Positions 11,506-23,946 of a stretch of DNA of 64,000 nt are shown one piece after another. This stretch comes from Elmis aenea (lineage: Eukaryota > Arthropoda > Insecta > Coleoptera > Elmidae), in assembly GCA_947652605.1 (NCBI GenBank), contig OX393580.1:20294159-20358158 (forward strand), read 5' to 3'. Each line of letters begins with the position of its first letter. Position 1 is the first letter of the stretch. The notes beneath the pieces are model-generated. The model saw only the letters and a program-made list of their open reading frames with translations. It searched no databases and was not told the origin of the DNA. Both the position numbers and the translations under genes were made by a program.

Positions 11506-13027
11506 CTTCCAACACTAATTGATTTTCTACAATAATTTCTTAAAAGCGTCTTTGTGTTTCTTATATTATGGGCAATCTTACATAAGAGAGTTGTTTGTAT
11601 ATAACACCTTTTCCATTCGGAAAGACTTTTTTAAAAAATGTAAAAAAAATAATTATAAACTATTAATATGATGGCCATACAACAAAATATTTATTAAATA
11701 AACAATATAATTCTAATATTCTAAATCTGAATGGCCATATTCAGTGAAATGGGTTCACTTTCAACGGTTGTAGCAGCAAGTAGTTCTATTTCCTGGATCT
11801 CTTTGTTTTGTTTATAATTTTTACATGGTTTTTATACTAACCAAATTCTCTGAGATTTTTTTCCAGTTTAGAAAATATATATAAATAATTTTCAGAACCG
11901 GAGAAAGCCATTTGTCACAGTATTTACCATGACAGTTAAAAACTGACAATACCAAACATTTGTTTCACAGCCTACTGAGCCTACGTTATTGATTTATTAT
12001 CTTTGGTTTAGCTATCACACTATTACAAAATAGCATTACCAATATTGGATTTTTTGCTTTGTTTAGGCGTTCTTTTGTTTCTTATCAGCTAATAGATGAA
12101 ACCCGACGTTATTAATTCATAGCTTGTTTTTTTTCCCATCAAAATCGTTTTTTAATATTAGAGCCGTCAAATTTTAAAACAAATGTATTATGTGGCACAT
12201 CATTGAAAAGAGAAAAAAATAAGCTCTCGAATGATGCTAAAATCAACTAAGGTTTGCATTTAAAAAAATGCAAGTTTATGCTGCATCTCATAAGGTATGC
12301 AATATTAAAAAAAATTATTGCTGCCATTTTATAGCGATCAAAAATATCTACAACGTTTGTTAAAAACTTTTTTTTGCTGTATCTTATAGCAATTGAGATA
12401 AATTCATATTAAAAAATGCAACATTTTTGGCTTTTCATCATCAAATTAGCTTTGATTTTTTATTCAAAAATAAAAGCATCGCTGTATTGCTCTATGAAGG
12501 AGGTAACTTTTGTCCCATTTGACCGATCTTGTATCTATTACGGTGTAAAAGTTACCCATGGTGAGCTTCGAATTCTGGACAAACTGTACAAGTGTATAGT
12601 ATACGAAGGAAGGTCGAAAATCCTTTAGTCGAGAAATTAATTAATGGTGATTTAAACAATTTAAGAGTTAATAATTGTTGTTTACGTGTAAATAACGTGT
12701 TAAAAGTTTTAATAAAAAAGTTAGAAATGTGCAAAGGTTATATTCGTTAAACTATTTCAAAATAAGTACAAAAATTGTTATACAAACAATTAATTATTTG
12801 CCAACAGTGGTTCCACGTCTTGAAATAAAATTTATATGAAAATATTGTCTTTGTACTTTAAAAAAAAAACACAAACAGATGGTAACAATCGACTGGAAAC
12901 GTTGTTTACACTCTATTCCCAATGTAGTTCAATTAAATAGCGACTTAAAAAATACAGCGTGGAAATATTACATGAGCCAGTTAAATAATTTCTTGGTTTT
13001 TAACTGGTGATTTCATTCAGGACTTAC

Positions 13028-13171
13028 TTTTTTGTCGGTATGTTGCTTGTATCTGCTCGGTTGTCGATTGCATAATCCCTGGTAATGATTGACTTTTGTT
13101 GACGCATTCAGCTGTTTTTCTAGTTTTCGTGAACTTCTCCATAGGCCCACAGCTATCCTTGTGTACAAAAG
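13028..13171 (-). CDS. GPCR exon: end of TM5 and third intracellular loop
   Basis: This 144-bp, 48-codon phase-0 exon sits between a TTTGTTTCAG acceptor and a GTAAGT donor. It begins LLYTRIAVGLWRSSRKLEKQ, completing TM5 and entering the third intracellular loop. It continues through a polar, basic stretch (NASTKVNHYQ, then RYKQHTDKK). The basic, hydrophilic content suits a cytoplasmic loop that contacts G protein. The reading frame continues past the donor to 13013, but the phase match with the 3736-3429 exon supports splicing at 13028. Confidence 0.9.
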
Positions 13172-15594
13172 CTGAAACAAAAAAGTCGTCTTAACACTTA
13201 ACACTTGAAAAAATATAAAGTCCGTCAGTTATTTTAAGGATCCCCAGGAAGCTTTACGCAAAACAACAGAAAAGGTTTTTCGTTTTAGTTTACATACACG
13301 GTTTAAATTCTTCTTTGTTTGTAACCTTTTTCAAGAAAAAAAAAACACGTAAGGGATATTAAAATCAACGAATTATGAATTTAGATGTTGTCTGTGGAAT
13401 TTTCCGCAAATGTATTTTTTTTGCGTAGGGATTTCATAAATCGTTTAAACAACTCTCATCCGCAATTTTTAAACGAACTGAAGGTTCTTTAAAATTGTTT
13501 ATTAATTTGCGTACGAAAACCAATACTCCCATTACAGAAACGTCATTTGCATATTTTTAAATTGTGCCTTCTGTTTTTGAGGTATTGTGGCAATGTTTAC
13601 TTTATTCAAAACTTTGTTTATTTCTCTCAGAGCACATTGGCACACTATGCAAATTCTTGTAAAAGAAAATATGTATATAACATTATTATTTACATAACCT
13701 CTGCCTTTTACCTTCAATTTTTTAAACGTAAACGATATAAGTAAATAATAACATTATAATTAGGGTTAACACAGCAAGGAAAAGAACTTTTAATGAAAAG
13801 GCTATACATTTTATATTAAAGCAAAAAATTCGTGGCTTTTAAAACTTCTTTGTTTTATTAGCGTTTAAATTATAAAATAAAGGTGTCGTTTTATTACTTT
13901 GGTATTTTTAATAAATGGATTTATCAGTCGAAGCCTAATTAATCGAACTCTGTTGCTTCTTCGTAAAAAAAATCTTTTATATATTTGTCTTAAGTTTTTT
14001 CAATTGAAACTTTCTATGGGCATTAATAATGCCTTTGGAAGCAACTCTGAAGTTTTTTTATACCAAGATTTGCTTAGTTAGACTCTTGAGAGCAGAGATA
14101 AAAACACTCTAAGGAAAATAAACAAGTCCAGACAAAATTTAAACGAAATTGAATATTACAGTCAACAAGTGGTTTCCTACGCTTGTAATTTTAGAGTTAT
14201 AATATCTTCCAGTGTAAACTCTTTGAGAAAACCACAAAATTTTTAACAAATTGTAACTTTAAACTTAAAATCCTTGTCCTAGGGTACCGATAGAACACTT
14301 ACTCATTTTCTTTTAAATAAAATTAAACGAAATTGTGCCTGTATCAATTATGTCATCCAAATGCATCTACATCTTCATTCTCAGAGATACAAATGCAGCT
14401 TCAGAAATCTTGAAGTGTTATTAATATTATTCTACAATCTACATAATACATTTGGTAGTTGTTTTCTACGATGAGCTATATTTGTCTTAGCCGTGTCTAC
14501 AATATAAGTTAATATAAATATCTTGAAAGGAAGACGAAACAGTGTGGGATAATTACAAACAGAAACTTTAAAACTAAATTCAAACTATCTGAACTTGACT
14601 TCATAAAGGCTGTAGATGATTTATACGTTTCTTGAAACTAATAATGCTGTCTCAAGTATATGCAACAATTAAATATAACTTAGAATGTATAATTATTAAT
14701 TATTAATTGGTAGCTGTCACAAATGTTTAAATTTCTAGACCAATTTTCACTTCTAACTTAAGTAATGGTCAAGACGAAATACAGTTCAATAATCACCTAG
14801 GTTTCCAGAACTTTCGCCCCTTAATTTTTCTTTATTGAGCCATTAAAAGGGCTCCCTGTTAATAAAAAATTAAATAAAAATATGTATATAGGTATATAAA
14901 GTATTTTCCTTAATTTCCCCGAACGTAAAATAGAAAAATTCTAGTACTTTTGCGTATAATGTGAATATTCTATATGAATTAAAATAAATGTGGATGAAAC
15001 ATATATAAAAAGCTTTTAAACATATTTAAAAAAAATGATGGTAACGCTAGTTTGTTAACCAAGTAACAGAAAAATACTTTTAGCAGCAAGCAAAGTAGTG
15101 CATTTTAAAACAAAAAACATTTCCATTAGCTAGGATTATTAGTTTATCTACTTAAAACAACAAACTTTGAAGTACATTAGGAACTTGATTAAATGCAGGA
15201 AACTTTTAGTTTACTCTAATATAATAATAGTTAATTACCAAGGTATCGTTTACCCACCATTATTGCTATTTTTTTGGTATTAAGCAATTTTTGTACCAAA
15301 AAAAATTTAAAATTTCTGATGTTTTATTTTAGTTTTACTTGAACTATAATTGTGTTTTTTTACCATTCCTACCTGCAACAATAAACAAGCTCTTATTTAT
15401 TTTCATTTTCGTTCAATCGGTTTCCAAAATTTCGTTGGAGCTTAATTTTTGCAAATTTTAAAGCCTTTACAATTGAATAATTATATAATTGAATACTATC
15501 ATATAATATATCAAGCACAAAAATTATTTTACTGTGATCCTCTACTTTTTATTTAAACAAGGAGTTACTTGACGGTGATGTATTGATTATGTTT
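13172..15594. other. AT-rich intron, nothing recognised
   Basis: This is intron sequence upstream of the loop-3 exon on the minus strand. The short frames here (for example 13547-13744 and 13899-14081) are low-complexity and on both strands; none has a family motif. Confidence 0.5.
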
Positions 15595-16321
15595 ATTTGT
15601 TTTTGTTTGGAATACAACTAGTGGGGTGTGCAAAAATGACAAATATACATAAGATACAAACTGTTCAAAATAAGGTGTATTACATGCAGGGCTGCGGAAT
15701 CGGTAAAAAAAAGTCGACTCCGACTCCTGATAATTTTAGTAGTTCGACTCCGACTCCGACTCCGACAAAATTTAATACTAAGGCATTTTATGGGGTATAA
15801 TATAAGAAAAAAAATATATACAAAAAAGTTATTTAAAATTTGAGTTTAAATTTTGCGGCAAAGGACCACCTCGCAATTTTTGTTGTACTCGGAGTCGGTA
15901 CATTTTTTCCGACTCCACAGCCCTGGTTACATGAAATGCCCAACGCTCCTTGGTTTTTTAGAAATGCCGACCTTCATGGAGACTTGGGCATTTTAACCGT
16001 TAAAGAAGAAATCAAAGTATTTGCAAAAAACATGTAGATAAGCTTCAATTACACGAAAATGCAGAAGTCCTCCAGCTGCTAGACAACCAGAACCTATGTC
16101 GAAGACTGAAGAGAACCAAACCGTTCGAACTTTCCAAGTGATTTGTGTAAAAGCAGAGCATTGTGCAAGTGTTAGTGTGTAAATTTCCTTAAGGATAACA
16201 ACGTCAACTAAAAGATCTCGTTGGACTGATCTTAGCTAAGTAACGTAGATTCATTGTTGATAGTGAAAGTATTTTGTTGTATTTACTGTATATTTATAAA
16301 TATTTTCAATAAAAAAAAAAA
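15595..16321 (+). mobile_element. Jockey-type LINE, 5'-truncated copy A
   Basis: It carries the very end of a jockey-like ORF2: GIQLVGCAKMTNIHKIQTVQ, then after the nested MITE PWFFRNADLHGDLGIL, LLDNQNLCRRLKRTKPFEL and a stop. A 3' UTR (CTTAAGGATAACAACGTCAA) follows, then AATAAA and a poly-A run at 16310-16321. The hAT MITE at 15687-15925 interrupts it. Copy B at 25334 begins at nearly the same place, suggesting a shared 5' truncation point. Confidence 0.88.
15687..15925. mobile_element. hAT MITE with GACTCC repeats, copy 2
   Basis: The 239-bp element begins CAGGGCTGCGGAATCGG and ends CCGACTCCACAGCCCTG. The flanks ATTACATG and GTTACATG match at 7 of 8 bases, a hAT-size target duplication. 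It lies inside the jockey ORF2 end; removing it restores the reading of copy A. It shares its middle (TTGCGGCAAAGGACCACC) with copy 1. Confidence 0.9.
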
Positions 16322-17148
16322 GGTTTTAGCTCTATATTTTCAATGTAGGTAGGTGCGAAGAGTGCGAATCAAAAAGGGGCGAAAGTAGTAAGTCGTTTTT
16401 GATTTTTTTGCACGCTTTTATATTTTGGTAAGTACATTAAAATCAACAACTTTTTGCAAAATATTACGTGTTCTAAAATTTCCTGTACAAGTTTTAGTAC
16501 CTTCCCTTGCTGCTGCTACAAAACGTGCCGGTAATTTGCAAATTTTTTACCGGTAATTCCGGTAATTTTACAATATCTTTTGAATTAAGATAAAAATCAA
16601 ATAATTCAAAAAAAAAAACGTATTTTCAAGGAGAAAAAATAAGGGGAAAATATATACAAATGGCATATGATTGTTTAATCACTACTTGACCAACAAGTGT
16701 ATAATCCGAAAAAGCTTTTTCCGCGGCTGGATTGTTTTCTACAAAAATTAGGTCGCAATTAGGAGACAACAGTTTAAAAAAATTATGTTTTCTACGTGCT
16801 TATTTTTTAAGAAAAGTTTAAAGTAAAAAATATTGTTAATAGTTTGATAATATTTTTTATGTTATATCATTTTATATTTTAGGTTCAGAATAGTTTTATT
16901 TTCATGTGTTTTTTGTAATGCTGGATTATAGTTTTGGTAATATTTTTATTTTATATACATATTATATATTCTTATTTTATGTATGTATGTATTATATCAT
17001 TATTACATAAAAAAATATTACGTTGATGGCTGTTAACTGATATATTGTATGAAACTGATAGTTTAGGCTTCAACTATCCCAATCAGTGCTATAATAAATA
17101 TGTAAATATATATGTTGTCTCGTTTCAGATTTTCGCGGTTACTATTAT

Positions 17149-17390
17149 TTTGAATTTTGTCTTCGGAGTATATCCGCGTAGTATTTATAAATTCTCGACG
17201 TTTCGACCAGCTCTCCCTGGCGACTTTCAAGAGATATTAAACATAAAGTGACATTAGTTTCTGTCTGACATTATTTTTATCAGACAGTTAAAATCTTGTT
17301 TAATATCTCTTGAAAGTGACCAGGGAGAGCTGGCCGAAACGTCGAGAATTTATAAATACTACGCGGATATACTCCGAAGACAAAATTCAA
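17149..17390. repeat. Snapback repeat, Penelope-like (copy 1)
   Basis: Arms of about 92 bp (TTGAATTTTGTCTTCGGAGT against ACTCCGAAGACAAAATTCAA) flank a loop of about 65 bp. One arm contains GACCAGGGAGAGCTGGCC followed by GAAACGTCGAG, a stem plus GAAAC arrangement that resembles the hammerhead-bearing repeats of Penelope-like elements. That assignment is an inference. Confidence 0.6.
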
Positions 17391-17421
17391 AGTAAATATA
17401 TATAAATATATATATTTTTAA

Positions 17422-17519
17422 TATGGTTTTCGGAGTTAATCCGCGTAGTATTTAAATTGGCTCGACGTTTCGGCAAGCTATCCCTATAGGGATATGCGGA
17501 TAAACTCCGAAAACTATAT
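17422..17519. repeat. Snapback repeat, same family (copy 2, shortened)
   Basis: GTTTTCGGAGTTAATCCGCG faces GCGGATAAACTCCGAAAAC, and the inner part again has CTCGACGTTTCGGC. The centre is the short palindrome ATCCCTATAGGGAT. Confidence 0.6.
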
Positions 17520-17673
17520 TAATAATCTTTGTAACCACAAAAATCTAAAAAGGAACAAATATAATATAAATGTATATAATATTATGGTTTACCGGTAAAC
17601 CGGTTTTGATTGAAAATTTTACCGAATTACCGGTAATTCAAAAAGTCGGTAAATTTACAATCCCTACTCTTAA

Positions 17674-18360
17674 CCCGGCATTGCTCGCTACATCAAATCT
17701 CTCACCGTTACTCGCGCGTGAGATTTTCTCTTACATTTTAAAAATTTCTAATAAATATGGTGCAAACAAGTAGAAATTAAACAATAACTACATATATAAG
17801 TTTGAATGTCCTTTAATAAACGAGGTGAACTAGAGTTTGGCATTCCTCAAATGTTGTCTTCAGAATCAATATTAGGTGCAGCACAGGTATTGCATGAAAA
17901 GATTGTATGTTCTGGGCAGATTGGTCGTAAGCAAATGTGGCACTGTTTCTTTGTTTTTCTATTTTTTCGTCTCGGGCAGACATCAAAATTGGGTTTCTGT
18001 AGGAGGTTCATCTTCATTTACTGAAGCCTGAGTTATTTTGGCAATTTTTTTTTATTGATGTACGAAGTGTTATAGACAGATTGGGAATTTTTGAGCGGCG
18101 AACCAAATGTGGTTTCATAAGCTGCAATGCTAGTGCTTTTAGGTAGTGTAGTGAGTACTCACACTTACTGCACTATGCACGAAACTAAGAAATCAAGCAA
18201 CCCACACCTTACAACGCGAATGGTGGACTGTTCAGGACTGTTGTTCAATGTGTTTAACAAGCATATATGAGACGACAAACATCCCCACCAATTTATAATA
18301 AAATTGTGCGCATTCTTGTAAAAATGTGAGAGAAAATCTCATATAGCGAGCAATGCCGGG
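17674..18360. mobile_element. piggyBac MITE 1
   Basis: The 687-bp element is flanked by TTAA on both sides (17670-17673 and 18361-18364) and begins CCCGGCATTGCTCGCTA and ends TAGCGAGCAATGCCGGG. Subterminal GAGATTTTCTC-like motifs are also inverted. No transposase frame is present inside. TTAA duplication and CCC-starting repeats fit piggyBac. Confidence 0.88.
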
Positions 18361-18364
18361 TTAA

Positions 18365-21300
18365 ATTTTAAAGGTATTATTTTAAACTGTTAAAAATATT
18401 CTGTTGCTTATTCAATTTTGTTTCAACAGCGTATGTGATAGGGCACTTACAACTCGAAGTTCCTTCACTGGCGTGGTTTTAAAGGAAAAATATATAGTTT
18501 GAAAATGTTCTCATTTCGTGGTGTTTTTATTACGACCATTTCCGTCGACATTCTGGAAAAGTTTCTCTTGGGGCGTATGGCTGTGCGGTAAGTGATACAA
18601 GCTTTGTACTTCATAAATTAGCATTTTGCGACAATTTGAACAAACCCTAAAACAGTGCTTTCAAACACCCAACATCAAAGGTGATTTTACACCAGAAAAA
18701 TTTCACATATTTTTGAATTCGTAATATTGACGCTTATTTAAGTGTTACTATTCTTCAACATTTATTTTTTTGGCACATCTCGTGAATGAAACCATAAATA
18801 TCTATAGATAACGCGTTTAAAGCTTTAATAATAGTATTTCTATGCGCTATACCTAATTTATTCACGGTTTTAAATAACCTGTTTAAATAACGTTTGTAAA
18901 AAAACTCGGAACGCGATAAATAGAATGAAATATAGGACATAAATAAATTTCATTTCAAATGCGAGTAGTTTTCTTCCCCGAAGGAAGTTTTTTTGTGTGA
19001 AAACTTTTTGTATCGTTCCGAATATAAACTCATAGAGAATGGCGTTTCAGGTGAACTGTTTTTTTCAAATCGTGGAAATAAATCGGAGAATAAATAAAAG
19101 TTTAGAGAAAAGTTTTGGTGCAAAAATTATCTGATTTTCAATAAATTTTATTAGGTTTGACCTTGATATATATTGTTCTTAACAACAAATAATGTTATGG
19201 TATTTTGAATTGCATGTACTTTAAGAACAAAATATACAGGTAGTCCCAATAGAGCTATTATTAGTAAACACATTAAGAAATATATAATTTGCGTTAGATC
19301 CTTAAACATAGATACTATTTTTCAATCCTTGTATCTCAATATAAAAATTGTAATAGCTCAAAAATAATTATTTTAGCAAAAAAAACACTATCTATTTAAA
19401 AAATAAATCATTTTTAATATCAACAACGCAAAATACATTTTCATTTAAAGTAACAAACTTACAATTGGTTTTGCGATAACAACACTTTGTATAGTTAAAT
19501 ATAATTTTCTATTATGTAGCTAATGACTAAAAACAACTTATAAATTATATTTATATTTTGTTTTGTATTTAATGGCAAAGTCATTCAATAATTTGTTTTC
19601 GCTGATACACTCTGTATACATCTACATCGTGTTCCAAAACAAATAATTTTTATTCGTTTTTAACATTTTTATTTATAAACTGACTCTTAAGATTGCTGGC
19701 TTGCAATTTAGCTTAGATACAAGTAACTAATTTTTGCTTAACAAATTGATTGATTTTAAATAAAAGATACACTTTACTTATTGTTAGAGCATTTAAATCT
19801 TAAATTTTTCCGATTAATATTCATTTGTGATTTTTATAGAGTATTATTCAGAACTTTATGTTTTATATTTATAAATATTTCAATTGTGACCTTTATTAAA
19901 CAGAATCTATAATTTTCTTTCTAAACCATTGTATTTATCTACCAATTTTTAACAATTCTGCTTTAAACTTTAACCAAGACGTAAGCAAAAACGCGTTTAA
20001 TTGTTATATCTACACGCTGCAAAAGCTTGTTTTTATAATAATTTATAAACTGTTTTTGGAATAAATTAAAACGTTAAATCATAGTTAAGACTACACAACT
20101 CTTAAGTTTTTAGATTCAAAAATTAGAAACTGTAACCAGATCAAAAACTTTTAAATACATTTTTACGATTTCGAAGGCATTGTTAAAAAAGAATATTTGA
20201 TACTAAATATTTAGCTTTGTTGAATGAAAGTTTTAATAACTTGATTAACCTAAATATAATGACTGTGGGTAAAAAAATATCCAAAATTATTAAGTAAATT
20301 AAAAATATTCAAACAAAGTAATGATTTATTCTCTCAACACACTGAATTTTTAAAACAGCTATTGACGGTTTTTAATTAATTAATTTAAAAGCTTTTAGGG
20401 CCAATATTTCACTACGTTGATTATTTTTGATCCGTGCTTATTAAACTTGTCCCTTTTGATTTTATATTAATATTTTCCGACTAAGAATCAAATCGCATTT
20501 TTTCTTTATAAAAAAACCCTTTCTTGGTGATTTTTAAAATCTTATCACTTTAAAAACGGTTTTTTAAAGTAATGTGTTTCTCGTTACATTGATATTCTAT
20601 TTGTTTCACGAAAATATGTTACTTGGGGACCCAAAAAGTCGTTAAACTAGAAGCTTATAGCTTTCGAAGAGTAATAAAACTTGATAAATCCACCAGATTG
20701 ATTTTTCCTTAAATAAACGTTTACGGGATTACAATTTTATTACTTATCTACCTCAGAAATAACATGAGCGAGCCTATTTTTACTGTATACGCGTTTTTTT
20801 GAATCAACTGACGACGAGATCAAAGAGGAGAGTAATTTTATAAGATTTCGTACGCATTTTTAGCGCTTTTTCGCCGATAATCTAAGCCGATTTCGCAATA
20901 AAATTTCGTTCGCTTTGAAGCATCGTCATTTTTACCTAATTTTTACGTTTATCGAAAAGATATTGTGTTAGATCGTAACTGAATTTCGTTTTAATGTAGT
21001 TTATTGCGGTTTGACGTTGTACTTGTACACAAAATACGACCATAGCACGTTGTATTGGTGACTTAAAACCTAATTGGGCCATATAAGATACTAAATTTTA
21101 GGCCCTAAAGTTGTGGCCATAAACCAAAATGAAAATTTAGATTGTTGCTTGTATGTAAAATTGGCTGTTGCGAAAATGTTACCGGAAATTATTGTTTAAT
21201 AAATTTTATTGAAAAAGGAAATCAAATGTTATTCTAGAAGGGTTTAATGAATTCATTTAATGTATTTTATTATAGTTTTGTTCCTGTAGTTTTGCAACAT

Positions 21301-21457
21301 TATGTCTGCTGAATAACGTCGTTTATTACAGAAAACTCATGTAATAAATCTTCGTTTTAAGTTGAAAAACTGTTGGAAATTATGAAGTACCTAGTAATTT
21401 TATTTTTACCTAACTGTCGTAGTTGTTGACAGGAACAGAATTTTAAAAAATACTTAC
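18365..21457. other. AT-rich intron, nothing recognised
   Basis: About 3 kb of very AT-rich sequence. No coding motif, long inverted repeat or tandem array was seen. Confidence 0.5.
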
Positions 21458-21652
21458 GGTCATAATGGCCAAAGGTATGACGTACAGGAACACGAAATTA
21501 ATCATGTCGAACGTTTGGGAGTTGAATTTATTTCTGTTAGCGATGCAAACCGTTTCGTTTTTCGTTCCAACTGACGTCGTTATCGTGTTGACCCAAAAAA
21601 ACTTCGGAGCGCTGTACAATGCACTGGTGATCCACACTGCCAATATGACAAA
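21458..21652 (-). CDS. GPCR exon: TM4, extracellular loop 2, TM5
   Basis: This 195-bp, 65-codon phase-0 exon follows an ATTTCCAG acceptor and precedes GTAAGT. It begins FVILAVWITSALYSAPKFF (TM4 with its Trp). The second extracellular loop follows, with an N-glycosylation sequon (NET) next to the conserved Cys (ETVCIANR). Next come NSQTFDMINFVFLYVIPLAI and MT, the main part of TM5 with its Pro. TM5 is completed by the next exon. The ALYSAPKFF and DMINFVxLY stretches are among those I associate with insect trissin receptors. A 2-kb foldback transposon starts at 21771, 118 bp upstream of the acceptor. Confidence 0.93.
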
Positions 21653-21770
21653 CTGGAAATAAATTGTATTGTTAAAAAATATTCGCCGAATTCAGCAGAA
21701 AAATATTTGATAGGTACCCGAAACTACTCTCATAATTTTTTTTGTAAGCAATCATATTTGACGATATACA

Positions 21771-23737
21771 GGGTCCCAAATTCGAGAAAATGCATGGGGA
21801 TCTTGCTTATCTTAAGAGCTACGAGGTTAGGTTAAATAAGGACAAAGTTGCGAAATTAGATGCTCATCAAATATCTGCAAAGAAAATTTTCATAGCGGTC
21901 TTAGTTCAAAAGTTATTCAAGAAAAACAGAAAAAATTTATTTGAGTTTTTTTGCCCTATATCCTACTTTTTTTAAGATATCGACAATCTGGAAGCACTTC
22001 TCCATGGCAACTTCTTACGCTTTATATTTTGAGATAACATAGAATTTCCAACAACGTTTCGTCTCTTCAGAACCATCATCAACTTCATTTTTTTTAAATA
22101 CGGCGAAAAAAATTTAATCTTAACAGTCGGATAGCATTTTGTCTTCTGATTTCAATAATATATGACACTTAATATCTAAAATAATATTTTACCACAATAA
22201 TTTGAGAAAAATTCATTCTGTCCAATTTTTGAATCAAATAATCTTGTACAAAAAAAAGCAAAATAAAAAACAAAACATTTTTTTTGTTTCTTTGTTGTTC
22301 TGTTAAAACTGTCACTTTGACATTAATATGATCTTAATTAATTGTATAACTTGCAACCAGCTAAAAATTCTTTGAATTTGTGCTTTTTTTTAATTAAATA
22401 TGAAAATCAACACCTTTTAAGGAATTCGAGAAATGTCATAATTTACACAAAATTTTGTTTTCTCATGGCATGCTTTTTAATTTTTAACAGTTTATTCAAT
22501 ACTTAATCTTAATTAAAATCAATTACAATATCATATTTGTAACACCTTTTATTTTCCATAATTAACAAAAATTATTTCAACAATACAGAACATAGTGAAA
22601 ATAAAAATTGCGAACAAAAGCACAAATATCAAAGAATTTTTAGCTGGTTGCAAGTTATACAATTAATCAAGATCATATTAATATTAAGGTGGCAGTTTTA
22701 ACAGAACGACAAAAACAATAAAAGTGTTTTGTTTTTCATTGTGCTTTTTTTTATAAGATCATTTGATTCAAAAATTGGACAAAATGAGTTTTTCTGAAAT
22801 TTTTGTGGTAATAGTTATTTATGTATCAAGGCCAAAAAGTGTAACTGTTACGGCCGCGTCTGGTTTGCTGGCAGAGACGTAGTCCAAAAAGTACGTTTTG
22901 GCCGAGGTGCATATTACATTTTTTGTGCGATCGAATTAAAAACAATTTAAATTTTTAGTAATTTTCAAAATTTTAGTTTAGAAACTACGTGACATTCTGT
23001 CACTGACAGATGACGGCGTATGTACTGTATTACCGGCCCTCTCCTTAGCAACGGCCGTAAAAGTTACTTTTTCGGCCGTTGCTAAGGGTAACGGCCTGAA
23101 AAGACATTCATGTAGAGGTTAAAAAATGACATTCGAAGACCTAAAAATATACAGGGTGTTCCATTTAAAAAGATCTTTGTTTTTGCTATAGCGCGAAAAT
23201 GGAACACCCTGTATAGTTGAAAATAATTTAAGGTCATGTAGTAAATTACCACAAACAACTTTTGTATGAAACTTTTTTTTGTGAAATTATTACAAGACGA
23301 GATATTGATCCGTTACGTTACTTTTTGTACACACTGTATATCATTGTAATCAGAAGACAAAATGCTATCCGTCTAAGAGGTTAAAAAATTTTCGCCGTAT
23401 TTAAAAAAATGAAGTTGATGATGGTTCTGAAGAGACGAAACGTTGTTGGAAATTTTATGTTATCTTAAAATATAAACTGTAAGAAGTTGCCATGGAGAAG
23501 TGCTTCCAGATTGTCGATATCTTAAAAAATGTAGGAAATAAGGCAAAAAACAGAAATTCAATTTTTACAGTTTTTCTTGAATAACTTTTGTACTAAGACA
23601 GCTATGACAATTTTCTTTCCAGATATTTGATGAGTATACATATAATTTCGCAACTTTGCCCTAATTTAACCGACCTCGTAGCTCTTAAGATAAGCGAGAT
23701 CCCCATGCACTTACTCGAATTTGGGACACCCTGTATA
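21771..23737. mobile_element. 2-kb foldback element with nested inverted arms
   Basis: The outer arms (about 21771-22170 and 23340-23737) are inverted copies: CCAAATTCGAGAAAATGCAT against ATGCACTTACTCGAATTTGG, and GGTTCTGAAGAGACGAAACG against its complement. A second, inner inverted pair lies at about 22195-22390 and 22615-22815 (GCAACCAGCTAAAAATTC against GAATTTTTAGCTGGTTGC). The termini read ACAGGGT and ACCCTGT. Another copy starts at 63676 and runs out of the window. No transposase was seen. Confidence 0.85.
23152..23345. repeat. ACAGGGTG/ACACCCTGTATA repeat module
   Basis: TACAGGGTGTTCCATTTAAA faces AATGGAACACCCTGTATA as a small hairpin, followed by GATATTGATCCGTTACGTTA and ACACTGTATA. 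The second part is shared with the repeats near 32.5, 50.3 and 61.6 kb. Confidence 0.65.
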
Positions 23738-23946
23738 AGCAACACAGTAGGACATTAAATGAGCCTTTAAGCCAAAAAATTACATAATTTTCGACATAAA
23801 AATTAAATGAAACTCTAGCTACTTCATGGAACTTTTTAGCCATATTCATTTGACATCTTTTTAGGCATTTAAACAAATGAGACTCGTTTTAGGCGTACCT
23901 ACTACAGCTTCGTGATCTGTAAATTTAATTATAACGAAATTAAATT

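Larger units (their letters stand above)
9790..12588. mobile_element. Large foldback with ~260-bp inverted arms
   Basis: The left arm (9790-10048) and right arm (12329-12588) are inverted copies, for example TTCGAGGCACACCATGGGTAA against TTACCCATGGTGAGCTTCGAA, and GATCGCTATAAAATGG against CCATTTTATAGCGATC. Between them lie a LINE fragment that begins within a few bases of the inner end of the left arm, a hAT MITE (11271-11505) and unrecognised AT-rich sequence. Confidence 0.8.
16527..17667. mobile_element. Possible DNA transposon with ACCGGTAA repeats
   Basis: Clusters of TTACCGGTAATT lie at 16527-16580 and 17585-17655 in opposing orientation, bracketing an AT-rich interior that itself holds two snapback repeats. 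The pattern resembles hAT MITEs whose ends are made of such motifs. Exact termini were not resolved. Confidence 0.35.

Noticed and set aside
23408..23445. CTGAAGAGACGAAAC as a hammerhead ribozyme
   Set aside because: The core-like CTGAAGA and GAAAC are only three bases apart, leaving no stem II; it cannot fold as a standard hammerhead.
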